DNA of 64,000 nt from Ricordea florida (lineage: Eukaryota; Cnidaria; Anthozoa; Corallimorpharia; Ricordeidae). The position numbers and the translations under genes were made by a program. Positions 24,660 to 36,727 of the stretch are shown here, in pieces; positions within the stretch are counted from its first letter, which is position 1; the number at the start of each line of letters is the position of its first letter. Under the pieces are notes generated by a model, which was not told the DNA's origin, searched no databases, and saw only the letters and a program-made list of their open reading frames with translations. The stretch lies in contig OX453287.1 of NCBI GenBank assembly GCA_949710005.1, forward strand, positions 12,006,794-12,070,793. Direction: 5' to 3'.

Positions 24660-26616
24660 ACTAACACAAATCCAGCTTAATCGAGTAAGTCCGTGGGCTA
24701 AACAGCTAACCACATCTAATCGGAAAAAATACACAGCTTAATTAGGGAAATACAAAGACTAGTTAGGCAAATATATAGGCCAATGATGCAAGTTTCAGAG
24801 TACATGTGAGCGGATAGGCTAATACTGTGAATACATAGGCTAATTAGATAAACACTTCCGGTAATCAAGTTCATCATAGGCCAGTCAGCTAAATCTATCA
24901 GACAATCAGGAAAATAGATAGGCTAATCAAGTATATCAATAGGCCAATCAGGTACATCCATAAGCAAATCAAACAGATACATAGGCTAGTAAGGTAAGCT
25001 TGGTTCTAATCATTTAAATACAGAGGCTAACTAGATAAGCCCATCAAGTAATCAGTTAAATAGATAGGCTAATTAGGCAATTAGATAGGCTAATCAGATA
25101 AACAGATAAACTAACTAGAGAACTATATAGGCTAATCAGGTAAATAGTTAGACCAATCAGGTATATAAATGGCCCAATCAGCTATATAAATAGGTTAATT
25201 AGGCAAAATACATAGGCTTATTAAATAAAATAAAATAATTGGATAAATATATTATCTAATGAGGTAAGAAGTTAGGTTAAACAGGTATATAAATAGGCCA
25301 ATTAGGTAAGCCCGACACCTACATAATAGAAATCAATATGCTAATCCGGTAAACACATACACAAATAAAATAAGCTTATATGCCAATTAGGCAATCAGGT
25401 AAAAAGATCGCCTAATAAGGCAAATACATAAGCTAATCACATAAATAGATAAACTAATTAGGGAAATACATATAATGTAATCAGGTAAATAGTTAGCGTA
25501 ATCAGGTATATTAAAGGCTTAATCAGGTATACCCATCAGGCAATCAGGTTAATAGATAGGCTAATTAGGTAGAGACCTAAATAGTTCACCTAATTAAGAA
25601 AATATGTAGTCTAGTCAGGTGAATAGATAGACCCATCAGGTATATAAATGGCCCAATCAGCTACATAAATAGGTTAATTAGGCAAATAAATAAGCCAGTT
25701 AGATAACTTGTTTAAAAAATTAGAAAATTGTGTATGCTAATCAGGTAAAACGATAGTTTTAAATGGTATATAGATAGGCCAATTAGGTAAGCTTAGGTAA
25801 AAATATAGGTTAATTAGGCAAATACAAAGGCTAATTAGTTAACTAGATAAACTAATTGGATAATTATCTAATCTTACCAGGTAAGAGGATAGGCTAAGCA
25901 GGTATATTAATATGCCAATCAGTTTAAGAGATAGGCTAATGAAATATATAGATAGGCCAATCAAGTAAGCCCAACAGCCGAATAAGTACATACATAGCTA
26001 ATCAGTAAATACTTAGGCTAACTAGATAGACTCATCAGGCAATTACGTAAATAGATAGGCCTATTAGGTTAACAGATAAATTATTCAAATAAATAGATAA
26101 ACCAATTAAGTCAATATATAAGCTAATCAAGTAAATAGCAAGGCTTATCAGGTATACAAATGGCCCGAACAGGTAAAAAAATAGGTTAATTAGGCAAATG
26201 CATTGGCTAATGAGAGAACTAGATAGACTAATTAGACAATTGTCTAATCTAACCAGGTAAAAGGATAGGCTAAAGAGGTATGGTAATAGGCCCAACAGAT
26301 AAGCCTAACAGCCAAATAAATAAATACATAGGCTTTCTGGTAAGAACAAATCATAATGATAATGATAATGAGCTTATGTAGCGCACTTTTTCATATGAAT
26401 ATGTTCAAAAGCGCCTTACACTTCTCTTGGGTGAGATCGGACATCAGCATGTAAAGAAAAATTAAACAAAGAAATTAAACAAAGAAAAATTAAATAAGGA
26501 TATATGATAGTTAAGTACATACATAGGTTAACTAGGTTACGTTATAGGACGATCAGGTAAATAGATAGCACAATTCGGCAAATAAATACTCTGATCAGAT
26601 AAATAAAGAAATTAAT
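24660..26616 (+). repeat. Degenerate 21-bp-period minisatellite, block 2
   Basis: Same unit family as 18950-21660, matched closely by 52560-54450. A non-minisatellite insert at 26350-26470 is described separately. Confidence 0.85.
26350..26470 (+). repeat. Short interspersed repeat inside the minisatellite, copy 1
   Basis: About 120 bp starting with a CATAATGATAATGATAATGA run and containing GCGCACTTTTTCATATG and AAAGCGCCTTACACTTCTC. It is also at 54200-54320. The GCGC-flanked layout resembles a small non-autonomous element, but I cannot name it. Confidence 0.45.
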
Positions 26617-26821
26617 TCCTCGCGAAGCGAGGCCGAAGGCCGAGCTTAGCGAGGTTACTAATCGTGTCGCTTTCGGTCAGACCACGTGGCTCGCACGCGC
26701 GAGTAAATCGAGCTGAGAGTTTTTATATATGTATATATATATATGTATATTTATATATAATCGTGAGAAGTTGTAGAAAACACTGCTGAATAGTGCTCAA
26801 TACACATTTGTGTAGAGCGGT

Positions 26822-26907
26822 ATATAGAATTGGGTTACTAAATGAAAACACACATGATTCCCTGCAGGGAATCATGTGTGTTTTCATTTAGTAACCCAGT
26901 TCTATAT
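26822..26907. repeat. 86-bp near-perfect palindrome centred on CTGCAG
   Basis: Arms of 43 bp with one mismatched pair (26830/26899) around 26864/26865. It lies 27 bp from the next, larger palindrome in the same element. Confidence 0.85.
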
Positions 26908-26933
26908 TTATATATATATATATGTATATTTAC

Positions 26934-27109
26934 GTAGTTGTTGCGGGAGAAAAAAACACACAAACAAACTACAGGTTTATCCCTACAAGCCTATTTCGTG
27001 GTTGCCCACTCATTAGGGGATATCCCCTGATGAGTGGGCAACCACGAAACAGGCTTGTAGGGATAAACCTGTAGTTTGTTTGTGTGTTTTTTTCTCCCGC
27101 AACAACTAC
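26934..27109. repeat. 176-bp near-perfect palindrome centred on GGGGATATCCCC
   Basis: 88-bp arms with few mismatches. The same arm sequence (GCGGGAGAAAAAAACACAC and AAACAGGCTTGTAGGGATAA) recurs at 36728-36871 with a 30-bp loop. Confidence 0.85.
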
Positions 27110-27169
27110 TTCGCTCTACGTTCACGTATTGAGCACTGTTTTACGATTAATCAACTTTTACAATTTGTA

Positions 27170-27209
27170 TATTTATATATATATGTATATTTATATATAT
27201 ATATATGTA

Positions 27210-27275
<66 letters not shown>
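27170..27275. repeat. TA microsatellite
   Basis: About 100 bp of TA/TATG repeats between a palindrome module and the Helitron 5' segment TTTTAAAGGTGTCC. Similar TA runs sit at the same junction near 36050-36137, 39990-40035 and 63750-63775. Confidence 0.8.
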
Positions 27276-29587
27276 AAAGGTGTCCGTTCGCAGGCCAGGT
27301 TACCTGGCAACATTACTTCATGTGAATTTCCGCCATTTCGAATTCCGTGAATGATGTTTTGAAAATAATGTGAATTTTGTGGAAACCGATTTCACTAACC
27401 CTGGAAGTACATCTTAGCAAGAAGAACTCTGAGATATACAAGAACGAGCGGCGAGGGATCGTCGTCGAGTAAGTTTGAATGCCGCAAAAATCAGCGCACG
27501 GGAAGCGGCGACTCAAAGAATAGATTAAGAAACTACGGTAGGGACGATAACAAGAGACATCGCGGCCGAGACAACAACTGCTCGCTCAAAAAAGGCAAAG
27601 AAACAGCAAGGAAAAGGACCAGGAATGCAATCAAGTTAGATGGGAAATTAAATTTGTTATAGATAGTAACAAAGACTCGTTTTAGCTATACAGGACATGA
27701 GAGACTTAGAACGGAAACCGAGTAGGAACGACTTCAAAAAGATTGAGATACTGGAAAATATGATAATCACAAGGCAAACTGCAATGAAAACAGATTCAGA
27801 ATTTAAGGAAAATCATGGCAACAGCGTACAGACAGAATCAGAGGACGAACGAGGAAACAGATTACCATATCGTCGTGAAAAAAGTTTCAGGAAAGGGGAA
27901 ACAGAAACCAACCGCAAAGAAATGAAAGATGACAGTCACGTAGTATTTATACTGCAATGAGAATGCAAGTAGGTATTTTTCGTAGTGAAACGATTGCCTT
28001 CCGTTTGAAAGAAATTCCCAATACAGAGGTTGCAGTTGTGATAGCAATTATTTATAATTATGTGATCTGATATCATTGCAACAGTGAAAATATATTGTAG
28101 ATTTGTTTGATGTAGCACTTTATGTTCAGCATTTTCAACAGAAAACATACCAAACAATAAGTGACTGGTTCTGCAGTATTATCAGTGATCAGTGCAAGTA
28201 TTTGTAAATAAAGCAGTTGTCATTACTGACTTCTGAGTAGTATTTCTCTTTGCTATATTTCTTTCCTACATATATGTATTAAGTAATTACAAGGTTTCGT
28301 GGGGACAAACAAGTTCCATAGCCATTTCAAAATGGGTTTTTACCTTTGAGTTCCAAGTATCCCTGGGAGTTACTCTCTTAGCCCCTACCCTTTTCCCACA
28401 AATGAAAAGTTAATTTAAGCCCTACATTGCAAAATTAGGCGTAACATCTTAACCTTTTTCCTTAATGCTGTTTAAATCATTTTTATGATGTCAAATACAA
28501 ATATTTAATGACAACCACAATACACAGTTGACCTTTTTCATTAGAAAAACTCTATAAGGGAGAAACTGAAGTTTGTAATGCTAAAATTTTTAGTCATCTT
28601 TCTTATATATTCATTGCAAGGGTGCTGTATGTAATAACAAGTCTTTGAAGTTTCCTAAATGGCCTATACTTTCAGTCATGATTTTCCACACTAACTGTAT
28701 GGACAAATAACTGCACTAGCATGATTGCCACGGGTAAGAAAATGGTAAGGGAAAAAAATTCTTCAAGGTCAGTGAAAAGTCAGGGAATTTCAAATCAAGT
28801 AAGGGAAAGTTTAAGTATTTGAGAGAATTAAGGGAAAAGTGAAATTTAAGACTACTAATTTATTTCTTGCCAATTTAGTGATGGTTTGGTGTGGTCAAGA
28901 ATGTGACATGAAATGTGTTGGATTGGTAGAATTAAATGGCTGATTACCTGATTTTGGGTATCCAAGAAAATCAATCCTTCTTCCATAACCTTGTTATTTT
29001 AAGAAACTATAAATCCATGTACACTGTATGTGAATTTCGGAAAGCATATTAAATAAATGGGTGGAGAGGTAGGCTGTTAGGAGAGGTTGGAGGCCATTAC
29101 CAGGACTAATTTTGGACTTTTCTAATTTAGTTGGAAAGGGAAATTTTACATTTGTCAGGGAAATGTAAGGGAATTTCAAGATCCTGTGGCTGTGCAACCA
29201 TGACTGGATTATAAGTCTAAACTGAAGAATAAATGGTATTGTTCATAGTTGAGTAATTTTTACCACCTCTAATACAAACCCTATTCAGAATAAAACTGTA
29301 TTGCTTGTAGTAGCAGAGGAACCTTTTCTCAGAATAGGACATACACCCCCACCCCATAACAGTATATTATGTTTAACATAAAAAAATAACAATACCAGAA
29401 ATTATAATAATAATAATAATGCAATAATAATAATCATAATAAATACAAGAAATGAGAAAATACAAAAAGTGATAATGATTTAGTAACCGAAGTAAATACA
29501 TAAATCGAGGTCTTATCCCTCATGAAAAACTATTATGAGTTCTTTAAAAACTAGCTTCGCGAGGTTTTGCGGGAGTCGTATTTCTAG

Positions 29588-31588
29588 TTAGGTATATACA
29601 TAGGCTAATTAGGTAAATATATAGGCTAATCAGATACATAAACAGGGCAATTTGGTAAACCCATCTAGCAATAAGGTGAATAGATATTCTAATTAGACAA
29701 AGACAGACAGATAGGCTAATCAGGTAAATACATAGAGTAAGTAAATAAGCATATATCCTAATCAAGTACATACATAGGTTAATCATTTGAGGGTATCAGA
29801 CATTCAAATAAATGGATAGACCAATTAGGCAAATACATAGGTTAATCAGATAGAGTGATAAAGTATTAAGGTAAATATATAGGCTAATCAGACATATAAA
29901 AAGGCTAGTTAAGTTAACCCATCAAGCAATCACGCAAAGACATAACCTAATTAGGCAAAGACATAGGCTAATTACATCAATAGATAAACTAATTAGTAAA
30001 GTATGTAGTCTAGTCAGCTAAATAATTAAGCCAAACAGGTAGATACATTACCTAATTAGGTAAATACATAGACTAATTAAATAAGCATATATGCTAATCA
30101 AGTACATACATAGGTTAAACAGGTAAGGTTATCGGAAATTCAGGAAAATAGATAGGCCAATTAGACAAATATATAGCCTATTAGAGTAAATAGTTAAAGT
30201 AATTAGGTAAATATATAGGCTAATCAGTTTAATAGATAGGCTAATCGATAATATAGATAGGCCAATCAGGGAAGCCCAAAGGCCGAATAGGTACATACAT
30301 AGGCTAATCGGCACATACTTAGACTAACTAGATAGACTCATTAGGCAATTAGGTAAATAGATAGGCTAATCAAATAAATAGTTATGCTAATAGGGTATAT
30401 GAGTGGTCTAATGAGGTAAGAATAAAAGTTAATTAGGCAAATACAAAGGCTAATTAGATAACTAGATAAACTAATTAGATAATTATCCAATCTAATCAGG
30501 TAAGAGGATAGGCTAAACAGGTATATCAATAGGCCAATCAGTTTAAGAGATAGGCTAGTTAAATATATAGATAGGCCAATCAGGTAGGTCCAACAGCCGA
30601 AAAAGTACATACATAGGCTAATCCGTAAATACTTAGGCTAACTAGATAGACTCATCTAGCAATAGGTAAATAGATAGGCTAATTAGGCTAATAGATAGAT
30701 TATTAAAACTAATTAAGTAAATATGTAGGCTAATCAATTACATAGTTAGGCTAATTAGGTATACAAATGGCCCGATCAGGTAAAAAAGTAAGTTAATTAG
30801 GGCAAATACATAGGCTATTTAGATAACTAGATAAACTAATTAGATAATTATCTAGTTTACCCAGGTAGGCTAAACAGGTATATTAATAGGCCAATCAGAT
30901 AAGCCCAACAGCCAAATAAATAAATACATAGGCTTATGCGGTAAATGCAAATAAAAATTATATAAGCATATATGCTAGTTAAGTACATACATAGGTTAAT
31001 TAGGTAAACTTATAAGACGATCAGGTAAAGAGATAGCCCAATTTGGCAAATACATAGGCCAATCAGATAAGCCCAACAGCCAAATAAATAAATACATAGG
31101 CTTATCCGGTAAATACAAAGAAAAATTATATAAGCATATATGCTAGTTAAGTACATACATAGGTTAATTAGGTAAAGTTATAAGACGATCAGGTAAAGAG
31201 ATAGCACAATTTGGCAAATACATAGGCTAAACAGATAAACAAACAAACTAATAAGGTAATTCCATAGGCTAAAAAGGTAACTTTATGGACTAGTCAGATA
31301 GCTAAGAAGGCCAATTTGGTAAACCCATCGAACAATAAGGGAAATAGATATTCTAATTAAACGAAGACAGGCAGATTAGATTGATAGATAAACTAATGAG
31401 ATAAATATAAACTCTATTCAGTTAAATAGATAGGCTTAACAGTTATATAAATAGGCTAATCAGGTAAACCAAACAGCAAAATACGGAGATAGACAGGCTA
31501 ATCAGGTAAATACATAGAGTAAGGAAATAAGCATTAATCCTAATCAAGTACATACATAGGTTAATCATTTAAGGGTATCAGACATTTA
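29588..31588 (+). repeat. Degenerate 21-bp-period minisatellite, block 3
   Basis: Continuation of block 2 beyond the Helitron-derived insertion; collinear with 54465 onward. Higher-order blocks of several hundred bp recur within it, for example the text around 30890-31010 and 31070-31230. Confidence 0.85.
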
Positions 31589-31620
31589 CATCATGACGAG
31601 CTTTGAAGCGCGAAAAATTT

Positions 31621-31673
31621 TTATGCAAATTAGCTGGCTGCACATTGAATGTGCAACCAGCTAATTTGCATAA
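31621..31673. repeat. Hairpin carrying two octamer motifs
   Basis: TTATGCAAATTAGCTGG and its complement CCAGCTAATTTGCATAA form ~25-bp arms with one mismatch. Each arm contains ATGCAAAT, the POU-factor octamer. It lies at the edge of the minisatellite. Confidence 0.6.
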
Positions 31674-32470
31674 GTAATTCAAAACCAAGGTCTGACAGCT
31701 CTAGGCTCCTGAGGTGTCGGCTGAATACCCCAGGACTTCCGTAAATTGCCCACAAAAGGGTAACTCAAGCTACCATAAATTGAAATGAAGGTAACCGCAA
31801 CATCCGATTAAAGCAAGGTTTAAATCTTTTTCTGCTCCACTAACCGCTCTTCCGAGGCACTTACTATTTCGGTAATAATAAAGCGGCGTAAAATTTTTAC
31901 ATAGTGCCTTTTTCAGTCTCGGGCAGTAAGATAGTATGAAATGGAGGTAAACTCAATAATTCAGTTTTGTGACTGCACTGCAACTTTGAGACTATTTAAG
32001 CCGCTTCCCAAAAGGCCGGGAAAAAGTTTTTCGTAAAATTAGTAAACATAGCTCCTTAGTCTCTAATTTAACATTACCAAATTTAACAAACGTGCTAACT
32101 ATTTTATGGTCCTGTATCAGCATGTAAAGGCAACAAATCCTTATAAAGCCGACAGAAACAACAACTAACAGACAAGTACCGATATAATTTAAGATTTTTT
32201 GTATTGCTTTTATATCAAGCAAATGAAATACTCCTGGCGATACGTCATTATCGCAAAATCGCCAAATTCATAGGCTCCTAGATCACTAACACAAAATACT
32301 GCAATAAATGTTCTAATATACGGCTCTTTCACTCTGCTTTGTGAAAGTTCGAGCGCGTGCTTAAAAAATAAGATGGATTGAGAGAAAGCTGGTAATTGAC
32401 TATGAATGTTTAAAAAGGGTAAGAGTTAAATAAGATTATCATTTCCATAAGTCAAATAAGTCAATGTTAT
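31674..32470. other. Low-repeat stretch without a recognised gene
   Basis: Mixed-composition DNA. The longest frame (minus, 32222 to 31992, 76 codons) has no recognisable motif. I see nothing else. Confidence 0.4.
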
Positions 32471-32479
32471 GTGTTTTTT

Positions 32480-32705
32480 AGGTATACATTAGCCGGGATA
32501 CTACAGCATTGATTAGAGTGTTTTTGCAAGTTAACTGTAGATTTCAGGTATACACTACCCAGGATACTACAGGAATGATTAGAGCATTTTTGCAAGTTAA
32601 CTGTAGATTTCAGGTATACACTACCCAGAATACTACAGGAATGATTAGAGCATTTTTGCAAGTTAGCTGTAGATTTCAGGTATACGCTACCCAGGACACT
32701 ACAGG
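32480..32705 (+). repeat. 66-bp tandem repeat, about 3.5 copies
   Basis: Unit CAGGTATACACTACCCAGGA... through TGCAAGTTAACTGTAGATTT, exactly 66 bp, so frames on both strands repeat in 22 codons. It ends directly at the 3' boundary of the truncated Helitron Rep segment (32706). Confidence 0.85.
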
Positions 32706-32760
32706 TTAAGAGGCAATGTCCCTAAAAGCGTTCCACTCGATTTCAGACTCGAAAACACGT
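32706..32760 (-). repeat. Short sequence also present inverted at 44980-45032
   Basis: The stretch GAGGCAATGTCCCTAAAAGC to CAGACTCGAAAACAC is repeated on the opposite strand ~12 kb away, both times with TTAA at its outer edge. It replaces the expected continuation of the Helitron protein, so it marks a recombination or insertion boundary. Confidence 0.6.
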
Positions 32761-34924
32761 ATACAATATGCTGTATTGCACCTGGTGTGACGTTCCACTG
32801 AATTAACCAGTGAGTGGTAGTCATCATTTCCATTTCCAGTTTCTTGAATGGGTATAGCGGAAGGATGTGGGTTTGGGACTGCCCAATTTCCATCTGGAAG
32901 AGCCTCATTCATGGTGGTGAGAAGCCAGTCTGCATATTGAATAACTCTTGCTTTGGCTTCAATTCCTGCTTCTATCGCTGGTGTGAAGTCATTTACCATG
33001 TCTTGATAGTTGGATTCTTCATGTTGCCTGTCCAATATTTGCTTAAGCTTCCACCCTTGTGCCGCTTTCTTTACAAGTTCACAGAGTCCTGGGTCATTCT
33101 TGAGCCTTGCACAACCATGTGCATGAATACTTCCTCGTGCTTGCCATTCATAACGAAGCCATTTCCATTCAGCGTACAAAACTTGATCCAACCAATGTTT
33201 ATTGAATTCTTCGTCCTGTTACAAAGTGGGAGTCTGTGATATGTGGATGGTTTATGACAGCTTTTATCCGTATAGCAGGTGTTGCATTGTTTGGTTCCTC
33301 TAGCAGTTTATGAAGATCAGGCCAGTAGTTGTCAGCTGCACTAAATGTGAAGAAAAATGTTGGTGCCCCCTTCTGTTCAATAAGAGCTTTAAGTTCCAAG
33401 TAGCGTTGATACCAGTATTGTCTTGTTCCTTGAATCTTTGCCACATAACGCTGAACTCTGTTCATGAGTTGCTGTGCAGACATCTGTCGAACCATTTCTT
33501 GTAGTTCTTCTGTGGTAAGGTTAGCATCTTGAGGGTTCTGATTGAGGTAAACCCTAGCTTGTGACAGCAACTGATGTCTCTGCTTCATGTTCAGTGCCCA
33601 GTAGGGAAACCTTGGATGGGATGTAAATCTCCATATAAACTGCCCTGTTGAGAAATGTTCTGCATACCTGATAAGGTGTTTAAAACCCTCAGTTAATGTT
33701 ACTTCCCTTAATCTTCTCTTGTTTGTGGGGTCTCCTCTTCCATGTGGAAACAGTGTGGGAAAGGCCATTGTAGCCAGTCCTTCTGTCTGAAATTCATTGA
33801 TGGGATCTCCTTCATTGGATGGCCAGTCCAGTGGGTCTTGGCCATTAATAAAGGCACGAATAGCGTCTTGTTCCTGTTGTTGAACCTGTTGAAAAGGAAG
33901 GAAAGAACTGCTTTCCTGTTCACTACTATTTGCTTCATTCTGGTAAGGTACCTGTTCACATATTTCTTGTATCTGCTGCTCTTCTTCTGTCTCTTGTACA
34001 TGAACTGTAGGCAAATTTGTCGGAACTCCATCACGTGGTAGGCACTCAATGGCTTCATGGTTGATTTCAATGTCTGAGTGGTAGGGATTGTTGTCCTTTA
34101 GCCATGCCAGTGCCTGCATCACCTTGTGTCTTCTAACTCTGCAGTCCCTGCTGCTGTTGTCTGCACCATGTCGCCTTATCACAAGGAAGGGAAGTTCTTC
34201 TACATTGGGTGGCAGTCTTGTTATGAATCCTTGAATGTCTTGAGGAAGGTTCAACACATGTCCTTTGTAGCCACGCTGTCCTCCATGTTTACGATAAATA
34301 CACATTATTGGGCAAGCTCTAGCGATAAGAATCTCCTCTACATCTGTAAGATTCTGTAGTCCATCTGGTACAGTGCCTGAATCCATGTCATTCTCCGCTA
34401 AAAACAGTTTTGTAGTTTCTTTATCCCTCTTACATCTTAGGCACTGGTATGTCTGAAGAGTAAGTCCTTGAACAGTTGGCCATGTTTCTTTACATGTTAG
34501 ACACTGTCTGTGTTCCAAGCTGTTGATGTTGTTGTGGAAAGCTGCCATGCTACTTTGAACCCATTGCTGCTGGTGCAGTCGCTGTTCTGAATTCATCCAT
34601 CCATGTGTAAGATATTCCTCTCTAGTCTGCTCCTCGTGTTGTCTGTTTAACTGTACTTCCTGCCTACGTGCAACGCTGCATTGTCGTGACGTCTGGAGTC
34701 TCGAAGATCTTTGTTCGTTGGTTTCCATCTCTAAAGCGCGATTTGTGTTTAATCTAAGATTATGTAATCTACTGTTACGTTCACTCTGTGATTCTACTTG
34801 TAATCTTATTTCGCTATAAGTACTAAGTGACTGTAATCTTTCAAGTCGTTCTTGGTCTGTTTCTGTTCCCCTTATCCTGGAAGTATTTTGACGTAAAATC
34901 GTTAATCTGTTTTGCCGTTCGTCT

Positions 34925-35290
34925 TCCGATTCTGTCTACATTCTGATAGCAGTATTTTCGCGTAAAATCCTTAATCTGTTTTGCCGTTCGTCTTCTGATT
35001 CTGTCTGTATTCTGTTAGCAGTATTTTCACGTAAAATCCTTAATCTGTTTTGCCGTTCGTCTTCTGATTCTGTCTGTATTCTGTTAGCAGTATTTTCGCG
35101 TAAAATACTTAATCTGTTTTGCCGTTCGTCTTCTGATTCAGTCTGTATTCTGTTAGCAGTAGTTTCGCGTACAATCCTTAATCTGTTCTGTCGTTCCACC
35201 TCTGATTCTGTCTGTATTCTGTTAGCAGTATTTTCGCGTAAAATCCTTAATCTGTTCTGGCGTTCGTCTTCCGATTCTGTTTGTAGTCTG
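34925..35290 (-). repeat. 69-bp coding tandem repeat in the Helitron N-terminal region
   Basis: About five copies of a 69-bp unit encoding 23 residues around NRLRILRENTANRIQTESEDE. In-frame length suggests it expanded while the protein was still made. Confidence 0.85.
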
Positions 35291-36049
35291 TTATAAATAT
35301 TTCCCCGCAATCTCTCCAATCGTTGAAATCGTTCGTATTCAGTTTCTGTCATAAGTCGTTCTGCTGAATTTTGTTTCAGTATTTGTAGTCGCTGTTCGTT
35401 AGTTTCGTTATGCAATCGTTCTGACACGTTTTGTCTAGCTAAAGCAGGTCTTCGTTGTCTATCACTAACACATTCAGTTTCAAACATACCTTGGTTGTAT
35501 TGCCTGTGGTAATCCAGTCTCCTGTTCCTTTCTTCCGCTGATTCTTGCCGTCTCCTTTGCCTTCTTTGAGCAAGCAGTTGTCGTCTTTGCTCCGATGTCT
35601 GTTGTTGTTGTCGCTGCCGTGTTCTCTCCCTCTCGGCTTCGAGTCGCGCTTGTCGTTGTGCTGATGTTTCCGCGCTGAAACGCGCTTCGCGGCGATCTCT
35701 CGCTGCTTGGTTTATTCTCTGTCGGCGATCCTCTAGTTGGGATGTACTTGCAGGACGAGTGAAATCGGTTTCGGCAAAATTTTGCATAATTTTTAAGAGA
35801 GTAATCAAATACACTCCGGTCCTCAATAAGTGAATATTGAAATACGCCATAACGAGGCACGTAACCAGTTTTTATAACCTCTGGTATGAAACCGGTTCTA
35901 ACCGGTTCAAGCCGGTACAAAATGCGTCTTGTTGCTAGGTAACCAGCAATATCAGTCACTGTGCGCAAGCGCGATAATCCTGTTGCCAGGTTACCAGTAA
36001 ACAGAGACACGTGACCGCGAACGGACACCTTTAAAATATAGATATATGT

Positions 36050-36081
36050 ATATATATATATAGACAAGTAAATATATATAT

Positions 36082-36137
<56 letters not shown>
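36050..36137. repeat. TA microsatellite at the Helitron 5' side
   Basis: TA-rich run with a long pure (TA)n core from about 36085 to 36137. Confidence 0.8.
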
Positions 36138-36140
<3 letters not shown>

Positions 36141-36224
36141 CTGTTTATTAGGAAAGGCAGTTCAACCGGTACCCCTAATAAGTTAAGAATTGTTTTTCCC
36201 TTAAACCACTGCTGAATTAAACAT

Positions 36225-36475
36225 CTTGGCAACTGACTATGTTGCTTACATAACTTTGAGGATCTTTCATATAGTTATTCGTCTTCTATGGGTTCGGTAG
36301 TGCAAACTCGCAAATGATCAGCTCCCAGTTGGCTTGATAGCTCCGTTAGAACATTGCACCGGTATTACAAGGTCATTGGTTCAAATCCCATACAAGCCTA
36401 AATTTTTTCAGGTCTGGTCTTTTCTTGGCAACTGACTTGGTTGCTTACATTAACTGTGAGGATCTTTCATTTATG
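36225..36475 (+). mobile_element. tRNA-derived SINE with duplicated tail
   Basis: An A-box-like GCTCCCAGTTGGCTTGATAG (36321-36340) and a perfect B box GGTTCAAATCC (36378-36388), followed by a short A/T stretch, give a tRNA-like RNA polymerase III promoter. The tail CTTGGCAACTGACTTGG with GTGAGGATCTTTCAT at 36425-36470 is also present before the head at 36225-36270, so two copies are probably nested or adjacent. The cloverleaf is imperfect, so it is not a functional tRNA gene. I recall similar SINEs in coral genomes. Confidence 0.65.
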
Positions 36476-36619
36476 AAATATCTTTCCACCGCAGTGCATG
36501 TATATGAAATTTTCATATAAATTTTCATATATATATATATGACCAAGGCGAATGCCGAAACGCGTCGGGTCAAAGGGTTAAATTCTTAAATGGTTGAGTC
36601 TACTGTATTTTCCTTTTTA

Positions 36620-36714
36620 GCGAAGTATTGAGCACTGTTTTATGTTAATCAACTTTTACACTTTATATATATAAAGTGTAAAAGTTGATTAATCGTAAAA
36701 CAGTGCTCAATACG
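36620..36714. repeat. Palindrome around a TATATATA centre
   Basis: Near-complementary arms containing GTATTGAGCACTGTTTTA and TTAATCAACTTTTACACTTT. One arm sequence recurs at 27115-27165. Confidence 0.8.
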
Positions 36715-36727
36715 TGAACGCAGAGCG

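Larger units (their letters stand above)
26617..29587 (+). mobile_element. Helitron-derived element, 2.97 kb, with a known empty site
   Basis: Starts TTCCTCGCGAAGCGAGGCC after an A and ends TTTCTAG before a T, with no target duplication. The duplicated locus at 54440-54480 lacks it and runs straight through the minisatellite, so it is a clean insertion. Inside: a GC-rich hairpin segment, two long palindromes, a TA microsatellite, then TTTTAAAGGTGTCCGTTCGC and a decayed coding start (VETDFT...GSTS followed by a stop). The remainder is non-coding. The start (CCTCGCGAAGC) is complementary to GCTTCGCGAGG near the end. It is a non-autonomous relative of the Rep-encoding Helitron at 32.7-36.1 kb. 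Confidence 0.7.
32706..35787 (-). pseudogene. Helitron Rep/helicase gene, decayed and truncated
   Basis: Read from 35787 (MQNFAETDFTRP). Residues 1-~280 are Arg/Glu/Gln-rich and end in ~23-residue repeats (ENTANRIQTESEDERQNRL). A TAG at 34936-34938 interrupts the frame. The same frame continues to 33199 with CxxC pairs (CLTCKETW, CLRCKRD) and the Helitron helicase-like N-terminal domain (FPTLFPHGRGDP, TFSAADNYWPDLH). A frameshift near 33199-33210 leads into the frame from 33191, with [11 protein letters not shown], the HxH motif of the HUH nuclease. The homology stops near 32760, before the catalytic tyrosines and the helicase. It is therefore dead, but it identifies the family behind the other Helitron-derived copies here. 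Confidence 0.85.
32706..36045 (-). mobile_element. Truncated Rep-encoding Helitron
   Basis: The 5' part is marked by the complement of TCTATATTTTAAAGGTGTCC at 36026-36045, next to a TA run. This segment is shared with the non-autonomous copies, in which a further ~130-bp hairpin segment precedes it. The 3' half, including the helicase and CTAG terminus, is absent. Confidence 0.7.

Noticed and set aside
18950-26616. CRISPR-like regular repeats
   Set aside because: No constant repeat with unique spacers; a degenerate minisatellite in animal DNA.
29544-30610. Several minus frames with Leu/Ile/Tyr heptads resembling membrane proteins
   Set aside because: The 21-bp repeat equals seven codons, so any frame gives heptads; no start context or conservation.
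36321-36395. tRNA gene
   Set aside because: A and B boxes are present, but the acceptor and anticodon stems do not pair well and a SINE tail follows.
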